A stretch of 64,000 bases of DNA from Tritrichomonas musculus (GCA_039105265.1 JAPFFF010000051.1:620001-684000); one strand, 5' to 3'; counted from the stretch's first letter, positions 9,353 to 20,332 are shown. Notes: generated by a model from the sequence alone, not told the origin. Translations and numbers: made by a program.

Positions 9353-10705
9353 TTATTGCCTTCTTCGTTGTGGTGGTGGTTGTGCATTTTGATCAAATGG
9401 TATGTTGTTAGCTTGGCAGTATTGTATGATAGTAGTTTTGAGTATATTAATGATGTTATTTCTTGTGTTAGTTTTGGTTTGTGTATCTCCGTAGTACAAG
9501 TCACTTATGTTTCCAGTCACAATATCATCAATTTCATCTCTGCAATCCTTCTTAGCTTTGGCAACAGCGGTAGGATTATTACCATCTATACCATATTTGT
9601 TCAATATAGGATTAATAAATACTGTTTGCCATAAGTGTGCTGTAGCTCTAGCAATAATAGGCAATTTAACTTCTGCTGGTAAATTCTGAATTGGAGCAAT
9701 AGCATACTTAAGTGTGAGTTCTTTATCGAGAAGGTATTTCCTGAATCTCTGGTATGGTGAAAGTCTCTTAGCTTTACGAACAGAGTAGCCAGTAGTGTTA
9801 ACACCATCTGGAAATCCTCTATAGCCTGGCATAACATTACCAATATTTCTAGGATCATTGCTGTCATCATCAATATAGTGTAAGTTATGAAATTGTTCAC
9901 GAATCCACTTATTCTTAGGATTTCCTGATCTGTCTTTTCTTAGTGGGAATTGTTGGTAGTAAGCAAGGTCATGTGGGAATTTAGAGATTGTAGTTGTGTA
10001 GCCATTTACGTATAAAGGTTGGTTTCTTGAATTATATACAACAACATCAGGAATTCCATCATTGTTGATATCAGTCAAGTTTGTAATTTCTGCTGGTCCA
10101 TTGGGGTCTTTTTTGTTGAGAAACCATTTTGCATTTGGTTTTGCTTTTAAGTTATGTTTTTTGATCATATGATCTGCACCTGCTGGAGATATTGCTTGTT
10201 TTACTCTAGTGATATCACGTTTCATGTTTAGGATTAATTTTGCAAGATCATCCATACCAACTTTAGAAGTGAAACCACCTGGATTAATGCTGCTGACCTT
10301 TTCTGTTATACCTTTTATTAACCACTGTCTTGCATATGCTCTTTGTTGTTCTGTAGTTCCAAAGAGTTCATCCATGTCTTCTGGTTTAATGGCAGTACCA
10401 TTGAGCTTATTAAACATTGTAAGTAAGTCAGCATCAGTATTTGTATGGCCCATGATTTCTTGAACATTGCCATTTCTAGGATCCATGTAATTAGGAAGTC
10501 CATAACTCTTGAAATCTCTATCTCTAGGCGTCTTGTTCCACTGTGCTCCTGGTGCAAACTGTGATGGTAACTGTGCTCTTTGTACTTGTGCTTGTGGGCG
10601 CCATAATTGCTGTGGAATTGTATCTATATCGAAATTATTTAACCGTTCATCATCAATATCTATTTCTTGTCGTTGTTGTTGTTGTTGTTGTTGCGGCTGT
10701 TCCAT
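9353..10705 (-). CDS. Polinton A large conserved protein, structural candidate
   Basis: About 450 residues from the ATG at 10705, which opens MEQPQQQQ; the frame upstream of that only translates the 27-bp repeats, so the start is clear. The centre has a calcium-loop-like DINNDGIPDVVVYNSRNQP followed by YVNGY, matching DLNGDKVEDIVIVDTRGKP and IINGF in the 854-residue Polinton B protein at 38880-41444. Polinton B has about 400 extra N-terminal residues. Function is unknown; a virion or scaffold role is inferred from conservation and size. Confidence 0.7.
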   Translation of the reverse strand: MEQPQQQQQQQRQEIDIDDERLNNFDIDTIPQQLWRPQAQVQRAQLPSQFAPGAQWNKTPRDRDFKSYGLPNYMDPRNGNVQEIMGHTNTDADLLTMFNKLNGTAIKPEDMDELFGTTEQQRAYARQWLIKGITEKVSSINPGGFTSKVGMDDLAKLILNMKRDITRVKQAISPAGADHMIKKHNLKAKPNAKWFLNKKDPNGPAEITNLTDINNDGIPDVVVYNSRNQPLYVNGYTTTISKFPHDLAYYQQFPLRKDRSGNPKNKWIREQFHNLHYIDDDSNDPRNIGNVMPGYRGFPDGVNTTGYSVRKAKRLSPYQRFRKYLLDKELTLKYAIAPIQNLPAEVKLPIIARATAHLWQTVFINPILNKYGIDGNNPTAVAKAKKDCRDEIDDIVTGNISDLYYGDTQTKTNTRNNIINILKTTIIQYCQANNIPFDQNAQPPPQRRRQ

Positions 10706-10728
10706 TTTTAAATTTTCAGAAAAATAAC

Positions 10729-10802
10729 ATAAATGGTTCTCACAAATTGCAAAACATAAATGGTTCTCACAAATTGCAAAACATAAATGGTTCTCACAAA
10801 TG
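10729..10802. repeat. 27-bp tandem repeat, about 2.7 units
   Basis: The unit starts ATAAATGGTTCTCACAAATT, 27 bp long, three copies with no changes in the parts that can be compared. It lies between the divergent starts of the 450-residue gene (10705) and the 110-residue gene (10839), so it may form part of a two-way promoter region. Confidence 0.9.
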
Positions 10803-10838
10803 AAGAAGCAACGATAATTTCTTTTCTTTTTCATAAAA

Positions 10839-11171
10839 ATGGTCAAAACTTACTACATCACCAAAGACTACATCAATAATTTACCATCAGAATTTACAAG
10901 CAGCTTAAACAAAAGATATATTTCCTTTCAATACTGTCGTGCAACTTGTAAAGGATATCTTGATGGCGAAACTGAAATTCATTGTAGCTTTATACAGAGA
11001 GATGAGTATTGTGATTCTCTAGTGTGGTATGCTAATGTTGTACCTCCTGATGATAATAGAAAATATGAATTTGTAGGTACGAAAAGACAGTTTAAAGTAT
11101 GGTTTACAGACACGAATGGTAACATTATTGAGCCTGACAACTTTACACTATTTCTGAAATTAGAATATTGA
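10839..11171 (+). CDS. Polinton A conserved small protein, 110 aa
   Basis: Unrecognised by family but clearly homologous to the 125-residue Polinton B gene at 37229-37606. The shared blocks are LPSEFTSSLNK versus LPSEFVSSRNK, then KYEFVGTKRQFKVWFTD versus KYEFLGHERNFKIWFTD, then GNxIEP. The beta-rich pattern and conservation suggest a small structural domain. It is the only other short protein kept in both lineages with such high identity. Confidence 0.7.
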   Translation: MVKTYYITKDYINNLPSEFTSSLNKRYISFQYCRATCKGYLDGETEIHCSFIQRDEYCDSLVWYANVVPPDDNRKYEFVGTKRQFKVWFTDTNGNIIEPDNFTLFLKLEY

Positions 11172-11189
11172 AGCACTATCGAATAATCG

Positions 11190-11884
11190 ATAAATGATAT
11201 GATACCTGCAATACTGACTTTCGCACATGATACCTGCAATACTGACTTTCGCACATGATACCTGCAATACTGACATCTATTTTTGTTATTCTCATTTCTG
11301 ATCTTCATCTCTGATACTCTCATTTCTGATTTTCATAATTGCTATTCTCATTTCTGATCTTCATCAATGATACTCTCATTTCTGATTTTCATAATTGCTA
11401 TTCTCATTTCTGATTTTCATCAATGCTACCTACAATACTGATTTTCATAATTGTTACTCTACTTATCAATTCTCTGTTTTGTTACTCTACTTATCAAATT
11501 TCTGTTTTACTATTCTTGACAAACCTTCCGAGTTAGTAGTGTAAATATCAAAAATCAGTATGCGGTAGGAGTATTAAATGAGGTCATTTGATAGTGAGAG
11601 TAGTTTCTCGGAAGTCTGGAATAGAATATCACATGTAGGTTTCAACATTGTTGGTAGCAATTATGAAAATCAGTATAGGGAATAGTTTTTTGAGATTTCA
11701 TTTTTACCACTACCATTTCTCTTTCTCAGATGTGTAAATATCATTCATGAAAGTCAATATTGTAGGTAGCATTGATGAAAATCAGAAATGAGAATATCAT
11801 TCATGTAAGTTGCTATTGTAAGTATCATTGTTGGTTATCACTATTGTAAGTATTGTTGTTGTTGGACTTTTCTTTTTATATCAA
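11190..11884. repeat. Repeat-rich gap with a 46-bp inverted repeat pair
   Basis: Tandem units such as TGATACCTGCAATACTGACT (29-bp period) and CTCATTTCTGATTTTCAT fill 11190-11470. The 46 bases at 11403-11448 recur as an inverted copy at 11747-11792 with only two mismatches, separated by about 300 bp. No gene lies here. The pair could fold into a large hairpin or could allow inversion of the spacer; neither is shown. Confidence 0.8.
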
Positions 11885-14685
11885 ATGACAGGAATACTAA
11901 CAAAGAAAAATGTTGAGGATGGTGCCTTTGTATGTAGCAATTCTGGAAACAACAACACTGACTATGAATCTATATATGTTAAAGATGATGTTATTGTTGA
12001 TGGAGATATGATTCTTGGAGGAATTTCTATAAAATCACAGCTTGTAAATCATGAAGAGAGAATCGCAGCTGTTGAAAATAAAGACATGACCATATATGCC
12101 AAGAAAGATGAAATACCAGACCTTACTCCATATGTGAAGAAAGATGAGATTGTTACAGTAGATTTGAGTCCATATGTTCTAAAAACTGAATTAGCAGAAG
12201 ATCATTATACCGCTGCACAAGTAGAAGAGAAATTTGTTGACGAAGATGAACTAGCATATGAATTTAATAAGTATGAGACCAAAGAAGTTGCCGAAGAGAA
12301 GTATGCACTCAAAACTGATATCCCTACTGTTGATCTTACTCCTTATGCACTCAAAACTGAATTACCAACAATAATAAAATCTCAACATGATACCACTAAT
12401 GATGTTGCTGTACCTACTGTAAAACTGGTTGAAGATAAATTATTAGCGTATGACCAAGAAAAGAATGAAATATATAACAGGAAAGATTGCACTCTAGCTA
12501 TAAAGGCTGTGTTTGAAGATGGAACTTCTACCTCTTTCACTGTTTCACATAATGTAAGCATAAATGACAAAGAAGTATATGTAAAAATAGATGATACAGC
12601 TGATTATGTTGCTTATGAGAGTGATAAAGTTGGCTATATCAAGTGTAATGTAGAGAGTGAAACTACAATATTGTTTGTAAAGACTATCACAAAAAATGTT
12701 TTTACTTATGGCGATTATACTTATGATGTTAGTAATGGTAGAATCACTACTCTAGAAACAGTAGCGAAGTTAACAAAGTTTATTCCAAGTATAGTTTACA
12801 ATGATAAGGTTGTCAAGTTTGGTAAAATTCAGCTTAACGCTAATTGTCCTTCAAGTATCTCAGTTGCTACTGATTTCAATGGTAGAGATATAACTTCTTT
12901 GTATTCATTCGGAAATTTATCTAAAACTGTAATTCATATAGATTTCACTAACTTTGATATTTCTAATGTTACAATTTGCTCAGATTTTGCAAATAAGTGT
13001 AATAACCTAGAGACTATAAAATTTGATAAGAGATATAGTAATAATTTATGTAAGTATTTCGATTGGATGTTTATAGAATGTCGTAAACTAAAGGAAGTTG
13101 ATTTATCTATGTTCTATTCGAGGAATGTGGAAAAGATTGGAAGTATATTTATGGCCTGTATAGTTTTAGAAGTTATAGATATTTCAAACTTAATCATAAC
13201 AGCCATGTCTCAGTCGTGTACCAGTATGTTTGAAGCTTGTCGTAACCTAAAAATATTGTATATACATGATAGCATGTATGATCTTATTTCTTACGCTTTT
13301 GAGTACCATAGTAGCGTAAAATTAGTGAAATCAACTTATAAAGGCAGAGAGTGTTATATTCCAGAAAATTATCTTGAAGAAGTACGTAATAGTGATTGTG
13401 CTCTGAAAAGTGATATTCCTAATGTTGATCTCGAACCTTATGCACTCAAAACTGATATTCCTACTGTTGATCTCGAACCTTACGCACTCAAGTCTGCTTT
13501 AGATCTTATAAAAACAAATGTTATCAATATTGATTTTGACAAGATGACACCAATTGAGATACAAGTCAAAAATGAGAAATACTATTTGAAAAACATTGAT
13601 GATAACATGATAGTCGATACTACCAATTTCTATATCGATGCTACCAATGCTGATGGAACTAAGAAATATAAAGGCCTCAGTACTAGTTCAGAATGTATAA
13701 GACAAGGAGTTTGTTACAAAGTCATAAGTGATTCATTTGATCCATTCTGGTTGACTTATTATACAAACAATACTTTTAACATATATGATGAATTGTACGA
13801 ACCAACCTCATTAAAAGTAAAGGAATTCTACATTGGTAATGAACCAGCATCCGAGTCAAAAACTGTGTACTCCACAAAAATTATAGATCATGAATTGACA
13901 AAAAAGGTAGATTATAACCCTCATGATCCTGTTGTTTATGAATCAATGTTGAAGGAATATGTAAAGACTACTGGTCAAGTATTGCTAAGAAGTCCCGAAG
14001 AATATGGTCTTTCCTTGTTTCCGGTAGATGCTAATGAAGAAACAACAATGAGTTTCCTCATAGGTAAAGATGCGAATTCTTGCGGTAAAATTAACTACCA
14101 GATTAGAGAAAAAATGTTCACTATGGGCTTGATCAATTTGACTGCACCGTTTCTGGTCAATACTTTTAATTCAACTTCTGGAACTACTCTTACCGAAATC
14201 TATGGCAACCTTACTGTAACAGGTAAAGTAACATCAGCAAACAGCACTACCATTACACATCTCGCACCTATAGAAGCTGGGGAAGAAATATCTGACTTCA
14301 AAGTTGGAAAGCCTGTGTTTATGTCAGGTCATGTGTACAAGAGAGAGAGAGTAAGCCCTCGCGACGAAGCTGTGTTTGGATTTCATCATCAGCAACAGAC
14401 AGTACTGATTGTATATGTTCTGTAGTCATAGATGGATCATGGAAAGAGTTTGTTGGTGTTGTTACTAATGTGGATGAAGAAAACGGTAATATAACTTTTG
14501 CTACACATGGAGACTACCTTTTCTATGTTGACGATGCTAACATTTATGCTGTAGGAGATGTGCTGTTGTATGATGGCAGGATCTTAGATGAGGATTATGC
14601 TATGACTTTACGTATTCAGCAATCAATAGTTGGAAAAGTAAGTGCAAAAATAAATGAACATACACTAGCATTATTCAAATCGTGA
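11885..14685 (+). pseudogene. Polinton A fiber-like gene, broken copy
   Basis: The product has repeated short segments of the form YALKTDIPTVDLTPYALKTEL, as in trimeric phage and adenovirus-like fibers, and a C-terminal part (VGKPVFMSGHVYK, then ATHGDYLFYVDDANIYAVGD) that matches the Polinton B protein at 41459-43909. In between, roughly one sixth of the protein reads as DUF285-like leucine-rich repeats (NxxxMFxxCRxLKxxDLS-type pattern), which Polinton B lacks. A cell-attachment role is inferred. The gene appears broken; the first ATG is at 11885. Confidence 0.7.
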
Positions 14686-14724
14686 GAGGCATTCATTCAT
14701 ATCATTCATGGTTGCTATCATTGC

Positions 14725-15291
14725 TTACACTACAATCTTCAAGCTCACACCATATCTTATAAATTGTGTATAGATTTCGTTATAACCATACTTTAGATCT
14801 TCAGCTTTGTTATTTTTGTATACCAGAATTTTGTCGATCTTGATGAACTTACTATTGGCGCCGCTACACCCACACCCAACATCTGACTCATCTAATACTA
14901 ACTCAATTTTGTCGGCATCTGTTAAAAGTTTAATCATGTTCATCAGCAATTTACTATCACAAACTACATAACTATTGATTTTCAGAGGATTTGTTTCATA
15001 CATGGCAACCAGCATTTCTAGAAATTTGTTTTTCTTCTCAAGTGAATCAAGTTCAGTGCCCAAATCTGCTATACCTCTGCTTGTTGCTTGTACTGATGGA
15101 AATGCTGATGGTGTCGTCTGTGAAGTAAAATTTACTGGAGACACTTGAGGATATGTAACTTGTGGTGGATTAGGAGGTTGGGTACTTTTGTTAGGAGTTA
15201 TTTTTATGTTAACATTTGTGTTCTGCTCTTGTTTTACACTAGCGTCATTCTCACTTGATAAAATTCTAGCTTGGCGAAGAGTGTTAGACAT
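14725..15291 (-). CDS. Polinton A conserved protein, 188 aa
   Basis: Unrecognised family, clearly homologous to Polinton B 31672-32310. Both begin MSN(T/V)LR-ARILSSENDASVKQ, have a Pro/Gln/Ser-rich middle, then a folded C-terminal half with a Cys-rich loop (VGCGCSG versus SGCTGC) and the ending DLKYGYNEIYTQFIRYGVSL. The strongly kept N-terminus suggests a protein-contact tail. A role in the particle is likely but not shown. Confidence 0.7.
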   Translation of the reverse strand: MSNTLRQARILSSENDASVKQEQNTNVNIKITPNKSTQPPNPPQVTYPQVSPVNFTSQTTPSAFPSVQATSRGIADLGTELDSLEKKNKFLEMLVAMYETNPLKINSYVVCDSKLLMNMIKLLTDADKIELVLDESDVGCGCSGANSKFIKIDKILVYKNNKAEDLKYGYNEIYTQFIRYGVSLKIVV

Positions 15292-15318
15292 TTAATAACC
15301 AACAAGAAACAAAAATGC

Positions 15319-15582
15319 TCATGAATAATAATTAGAAATTGCTCGGTTTAATAATCTTCTAACTCTCATATCTCTCTCATATTTGGCTTGTAATTTCTGT
15401 CTTTTCATAATTCCTTTCTCATCTTCGGGCATAGGTGTATTAAGAACTCGTCTGTAATATTGAAGTCTACTGTTGATCTGTTTTAATGTTTGAGTTGCAA
15501 ATGTACTTCTCTGATGTGGTCTTCGGAGTGGTGGAAGACTCGCGAAGGCTTGTCCTGAGCGTGGCTGTAACGTCATTGACAT
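15319..15582 (-). CDS. Polinton A small basic protein
   Basis: About 87 residues from the ATG at 15582, which faces the integrase start at 15603 with 20 bp between them; a further ATG at 15624 would overlap the integrase. The product is Arg/Lys-rich (RRPHQRST, YERDMRVRRLLNRA) and might bind nucleic acid. It resembles in size and charge the 88-residue Polinton B protein at 32594, but a true match is not certain. Confidence 0.5.
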   Translation of the reverse strand: MSMTLQPRSGQAFASLPPLRRPHQRSTFATQTLKQINSRLQYYRRVLNTPMPEDEKGIMKRQKLQAKYERDMRVRRLLNRAISNYYS

Positions 15583-15602
15583 TTTTAGTTGAAATAAAAA
15601 GT

Positions 15603-16733
15603 ATGAATGTGTTTTCGTCAGCATTTGAAGGTGTGAGAATAGAGCAGCTCGTAAATGAAAACCCTAAAAAGCTTACCTACAACGAATTTAACTTACTTAT
15701 GCAAAACTTTAGGCCCACAAAGAGGAAGCTAGATAATTGGTATAAAGAATATGAGAAAAGGTATATCAGAAAATATGGTGATTTATTAGTGGAGCCACCA
15801 ATTAATAACCTCATAGGATTCAAGTCCAAAAATAAGGTAGCAAGGTTACAAGAATTAGAGAGTAGACTTAGGAAGAACACAGAAGAGATCCACAGTAATA
15901 ATTTTCCATTAAAGGAGAACATCAAAAAGTTTCAGCTGCACTCTGTCACTAGTAGATATACATACTTGATAGACTTGATGCAGACTCAGGATATTGTGTA
16001 CCTTATTGCTATCAACATTAATACTCGTTACTTATTTGCTAGACCTGTGAATGTAGCAGTGAATAACGGTAATAGAGTCATAACTAGGGAAATCAAATCA
16101 GCGCAGGTATTTATCAATGCTCTTGGTGATATGGTAGACTTTGATAATCTATATGTGGAAAAGTTAATAGGGGATGCAGAAAAAGCTTTCTTCTCTGAGG
16201 AGGCTATCAATGTTTACCATGATTTTCCACAAAGAATTAAGTTTGAAAAAGTGAGAAGACAAAAAGTGGGAGGGCATACAGAACCTTTGCATTCATCATT
16301 GGGAATCATAGATAGAGTTATACGTACTATTCGTGATATGGCTTACTTAATGAAAGTAGAAAGAATTACGCCGAACATTATGAGTGAAATAGTTTGGCAG
16401 TACAACAATAGCCCACACAAAACTCTATCTAAGTATGCAGGATTTGATGTAACTCCAAAGATGGTGCAAGATGATGCGGACCTTGAAGAATTCATAGTAA
16501 GGAAGATCGTACAAGAGAACTATGAAATTATGAACAGAAAAGATTGGAAATTAGAAAATGGGACTAATGTAAAGGTCTACAATCCTAAAGATACAATGAT
16601 GAAAAGAAGAAGGGTTATACAGCCTGGAGAACATTTTGTAGTTGGTTATGAAGATGGTTTGTATAGAGTGAGAGATGATAAAAATAATGAGCAAGTAGTA
16701 CCGAGATATAGATTAAAGAAGATGTATGGTTAA
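15603..16733 (+). CDS. Polinton A retroviral-type integrase
   Basis: About 376 residues from the ATG at 15603. An rve core fold is readable: a first acidic residue in the YLIDLMQTQDIVYLIAININ strand region (residues 121-140), GDAEKAFF at 190-197, and the helix GIIDRVIRTIRDMAY at 234-248, the place of the third catalytic residue. The C-terminal SH3/chromo-like part (GEHFVVGYEDGLYRVRDD) is also typical. It cuts and joins element ends at 6-bp target sites. The homologue in Polinton B is at 35798-37204. Confidence 0.85.
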   Translation: MNVFSSAFEGVRIEQLVNENPKKLTYNEFNLLMQNFRPTKRKLDNWYKEYEKRYIRKYGDLLVEPPINNLIGFKSKNKVARLQELESRLRKNTEEIHSNNFPLKENIKKFQLHSVTSRYTYLIDLMQTQDIVYLIAININTRYLFARPVNVAVNNGNRVITREIKSAQVFINALGDMVDFDNLYVEKLIGDAEKAFFSEEAINVYHDFPQRIKFEKVRRQKVGGHTEPLHSSLGIIDRVIRTIRDMAYLMKVERITPNIMSEIVWQYNNSPHKTLSKYAGFDVTPKMVQDDADLEEFIVRKIVQENYEIMNRKDWKLENGTNVKVYNPKDTMMKRRRVIQPGEHFVVGYEDGLYRVRDDKNNEQVVPRYRLKKMYG

Positions 16734-16816
16734 AAACATTGCTCTCCCCTGCCCCAATTATGGATCGCACCAATTATGAAAAGAAAAATATGATGAACTT
16801 TTTTTGTGATGCTCAT

Positions 16817-19800
16817 TCATGGTCCTTCTTCATAAGTTGTTTTGATCTTTCTTTTGAATTTCGTAAGTGTAGAGATAGTCATATTTGAATTGAACTTGAA
16901 ACATGGCTGTCCTTGAGTAAGATCAAACGTAATTGAGTTTCCATTGTAGAGATGCTCGTAAAGTTTCATATAATCGCCACCAAATTGTTTTGCCGCATGT
17001 TTGATAGAATTTAATGTTAGACCTTTACCACGAATCATAAAATCTATATCACCTGTAGAGTCCATGAGCTTGTCGATATACATTTTCTTCATGAGGAAAT
17101 AACTTTCAATAGCAACAGGCATTTCATTGTGGTTGTTAATTGTTGGGAAATCACTATGGAATTGTCCTAAATCACTACCTATGAGTTCTCTTCCGTACAT
17201 TTCTTTATAGGCTTTCTCAAGTTTGGGTAAATCGTTGAGTTCTATGTGCATGCTATCTGTATCTTGGTAGTATATGTGACATCCTATATCGTGGGCCAGA
17301 CACATAACTTCATTCATGATTCTCTTACTCATGGATAGAACTTGTATGCCTAGTAATGAGAAATTAAAATGATCGTCTATAGGCTTGAGTACTTTTAATG
17401 CATGTAGTTTTGAGTTATGAAGTTGGACATCTTCTTTGATCTTCATGTAATTCTTCTTCCAATACTTCTCTAATTCATCTCCCTCATACAAATACTTGAA
17501 CTCTTTATCTGTGGGCCTCTCAATAGTTTTACCATAGCAGCTGTTCATGATAAGTTTGTATAAGTTCTGCAATGGATTTTTTTGCTTCTTGTATTCGAGT
17601 CTCTTATTGAAGATTTCTCTAATGATTTTTTGAATTGTGTAATCTTTCTTACCGTCCCAGTAGTATCCTCTCAGTAATGTAAACTCTATCTTCTGGAAAT
17701 TAATGAGATCTTCAAGGTAAATATTATCAACGATCATCTTCACGGGCTCTCCATTCCCTATTCTGTCATCATTTAAGTTCAGTCCATTAACTTTGCGAAC
17801 TAACAATGGGAAAGGGTAATGTTTGTTTACTTTTGTGACCTCAATTTCGACAACATAAGCACTTTGCTTAGAGAGGAATTCCATATTGAGATTCTCTTTT
17901 TCAATAACTTTAGGAGTGCCACTTACGGTATATAAGCGTGCCATAGCAGACGGATACAAAGATACTGCATCGAAATCGCATAACTTCTTTTGTGTGTGCC
18001 ATTTCTTGTTGTAAGCAGTCATGCATCTCCCACCGTAAATAGCATGTGAACAAAAGTAACGAGGGACACCACCTAATTTATATAAGTCGTGATCATAATA
18101 GACTTTGTTATTGAAAACTTCATTAGCGAGAGAAGAAATGGAGACAAAGTTGAAAGGATCTATATTGAAATCTTTAATGAAACCATCTCTGAATTTATTA
18201 AAGCCTTGTCGTAAAATGTTCACGTCTTGGGTGCAATAGAATTCTGCATACTTGTACATGTCAAATGTGGTATCAGAGAGACGACAGCCAATAATGTCTA
18301 AGTTGTGGCGGAATTGTTGTTTTGTTTCTTCGGTCCATCTCTTATCTTCATTTTCTCCTGCTTCATTAATCACGCCAACATTCTTCTTGAGTCTCTCCAT
18401 GGTGTAATATTTGTAGGGGAAAACTTCTTTCTGTCCACTATCGAGATTAAACATTGATGGTAATTGTGATAACTTACATGAGAGAATAGGAAGTGTGTCA
18501 CGGAAATAGAGTGTTTTAGATTTGTAGACAATTGTGCCTTTCATAAATTTGTTTCCTTTAATGACAGACTTCCTTATGCCATATGAACAAAGAAATCTAA
18601 TGTCGTAAGCAAGATTGTGAAAGTACACTACAGAGAAATCAGGAAGGAAATCCAGAAATGAAACACTACAATTTTCTCCTTTAAATGTTTTAGTTATTGT
18701 GCCATCTTTGGACTGAAGAACGAACATGTATGGACGATGAATGTCTCCAGAAGTGTCAGCCTCAGAATCGCAGTACCAATAACTCTTTTTATCATTGATT
18801 TCAATTGTCTTCTTCTTCATTGTTTTTGGTTTAATAAGTTGTGTGCAGGATTGTTCGTCATAATCAAGATTAATTCCTGTGACATCCTTCTTGATATCAT
18901 TATTGAAAATAGTTTTGAGAATACAACCGTCTCCGAAATTTAATGGACGAAAATAATTGTTCTTCATCAATGCCCTCACTAAATTGGAAGAACTAATGAA
19001 ATGTCTTGCCTTCCTCCAATGATTGCTGTTGTACTCCATGTTAGCCTTGTCCGGTGAAAGCTCTGCGAGATGAGAAATGTAGTATGTAGAAAATGGTGTC
19101 AGCTCTTCAATAAAGTAGTGTTTCTCGTAAATGTTGAATTTGTGAGTACGATTTGGTTCTGCTTTCTCGACTCCTATGTATGAATTCTTCCCTATTGATT
19201 TCTTCTTGTTTTTGGAATTCGCATCTTCATTAATGAATGAAACACTGATGTGGATCTTAAATTCTTGACATAGATTGTTGATAGCAGAATTGGAGAGATA
19301 TCTGTTGTTGATTCTTAGTCGCATTTTATTAAGTGTTTCATCATCATAGCACCCTGTTTGTTGAAGAGCATATATGAAGCAGCAGTCATCGAGTTCTTTT
19401 CGTTGTTTACCTTTGTTGTTAGCAAGAGTGTCGAAAATTTGTAGGCGAGTCAGGTATTTTACTATCTCTTGTGGGCAGCTATCTTTGACTAAGAATTGAA
19501 AGAAAGAACCACCACGATCAGTATTACTTTTTACATTTTTGGTTTTACTGAAGATGAGTTGAGAAAAGAGAGACCATTCTGGGAGTTCCATGCTACCTTT
19601 CTCATAAAAGTACTCAGGTTTTACATCATCCATGTCAAATATAAAGTGCTTCTTAGTAAAGTTTTCCATTAGTTTGTTAAAAGCTTCTGGTGTCAAAGGT
19701 AAAGTCCGCCATTCATTATTAACTTTGAATCTGAGTTTGTATTGATTTGTGACAGAGAAGTTCTTGACAATAGTGTTGAAGAAATTATGAAGAGCAGGAA

Positions 19801-20320
19801 ATAGTAAATCTCTACCGCGGTTCGTAAGTTGTTCGAAATTGATGTGCCACTCCTCTGGTGAATCATAAAGTTTCTTCATAATTGCGTCCACTATTTTTTC
19901 TTGTTCGTCTTTGAGCTTGATGAAATCGTTATAAGTGATCTTAACAAATGAATCATCTTTCGTGGTATTCCTCCATATGTTGTTCTTCAAGTTCTTCAAA
20001 AAGTAGTTATCATTATTGTCAATGTATCGTGGTATATCTTTTGGAGGTGGCGCTTGGGGAATTTCATCTTTCGCGGGCACTTCTTCTTTTTGGTTTGTTA
20101 CTTTTGCTTTTTCATTTTGCTCTATACCTTTCATGAACCAGAACATAGCTTCATAAATGTTGTCACCATCGTAACCATGATCACAAATTTCATATGCAAT
20201 AGTTTCTATGAGATCGTTCTTGTTAACAAAAAAGTCATCTTCTTCTGTGATCTCTTCATTTACAATCAGGCTCAGGAGTTCATATAATTTTGGTGTTGGT
20301 GTATCTTCTAGTTTTGTCAT
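16817..20320 (-). CDS. Polinton A protein-primed DNA polymerase B
   Basis: A 1167-residue family B polymerase. An exonuclease motif YCDSEAD lies near residue 512, then motif A DAVSLYPSAM near 783, motif B KLIMNSCYGKT near 922 and motif C YQDTDSMHIE near 1016. The long N-terminal part (1-500) has no recognisable domain and may hold terminal-protein functions, which is usual for such elements. It would copy the element from its ends using a protein primer. No HNH module lies between the exonuclease and palm parts, unlike the Polinton B enzyme. Confidence 0.93.
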   Translation of the reverse strand: MTKLEDTPTPKLYELLSLIVNEEITEEDDFFVNKNDLIETIAYEICDHGYDGDNIYEAMFWFMKGIEQNEKAKVTNQKEEVPAKDEIPQAPPPKDIPRYIDNNDNYFLKNLKNNIWRNTTKDDSFVKITYNDFIKLKDEQEKIVDAIMKKLYDSPEEWHINFEQLTNRGRDLLFPALHNFFNTIVKNFSVTNQYKLRFKVNNEWRTLPLTPEAFNKLMENFTKKHFIFDMDDVKPEYFYEKGSMELPEWSLFSQLIFSKTKNVKSNTDRGGSFFQFLVKDSCPQEIVKYLTRLQIFDTLANNKGKQRKELDDCCFIYALQQTGCYDDETLNKMRLRINNRYLSNSAINNLCQEFKIHISVSFINEDANSKNKKKSIGKNSYIGVEKAEPNRTHKFNIYEKHYFIEELTPFSTYYISHLAELSPDKANMEYNSNHWRKARHFISSSNLVRALMKNNYFRPLNFGDGCILKTIFNNDIKKDVTGINLDYDEQSCTQLIKPKTMKKKTIEINDKKSYWYCDSEADTSGDIHRPYMFVLQSKDGTITKTFKGENCSVSFLDFLPDFSVVYFHNLAYDIRFLCSYGIRKSVIKGNKFMKGTIVYKSKTLYFRDTLPILSCKLSQLPSMFNLDSGQKEVFPYKYYTMERLKKNVGVINEAGENEDKRWTEETKQQFRHNLDIIGCRLSDTTFDMYKYAEFYCTQDVNILRQGFNKFRDGFIKDFNIDPFNFVSISSLANEVFNNKVYYDHDLYKLGGVPRYFCSHAIYGGRCMTAYNKKWHTQKKLCDFDAVSLYPSAMARLYTVSGTPKVIEKENLNMEFLSKQSAYVVEIEVTKVNKHYPFPLLVRKVNGLNLNDDRIGNGEPVKMIVDNIYLEDLINFQKIEFTLLRGYYWDGKKDYTIQKIIREIFNKRLEYKKQKNPLQNLYKLIMNSCYGKTIERPTDKEFKYLYEGDELEKYWKKNYMKIKEDVQLHNSKLHALKVLKPIDDHFNFSLLGIQVLSMSKRIMNEVMCLAHDIGCHIYYQDTDSMHIELNDLPKLEKAYKEMYGRELIGSDLGQFHSDFPTINNHNEMPVAIESYFLMKKMYIDKLMDSTGDIDFMIRGKGLTLNSIKHAAKQFGGDYMKLYEHLYNGNSITFDLTQGQPCFKFNSNMTISTLTKFKRKIKTTYEEGP

Positions 20321-20332
20321 TTGCGTTGTTTT

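Noticed and set aside
10706-10846. Longer N-terminus for the 450-residue Polinton A protein (repeated ENHLCFAIC)
   Set aside because: It only translates the 27-bp repeats and opens in the divergent gene's start region.
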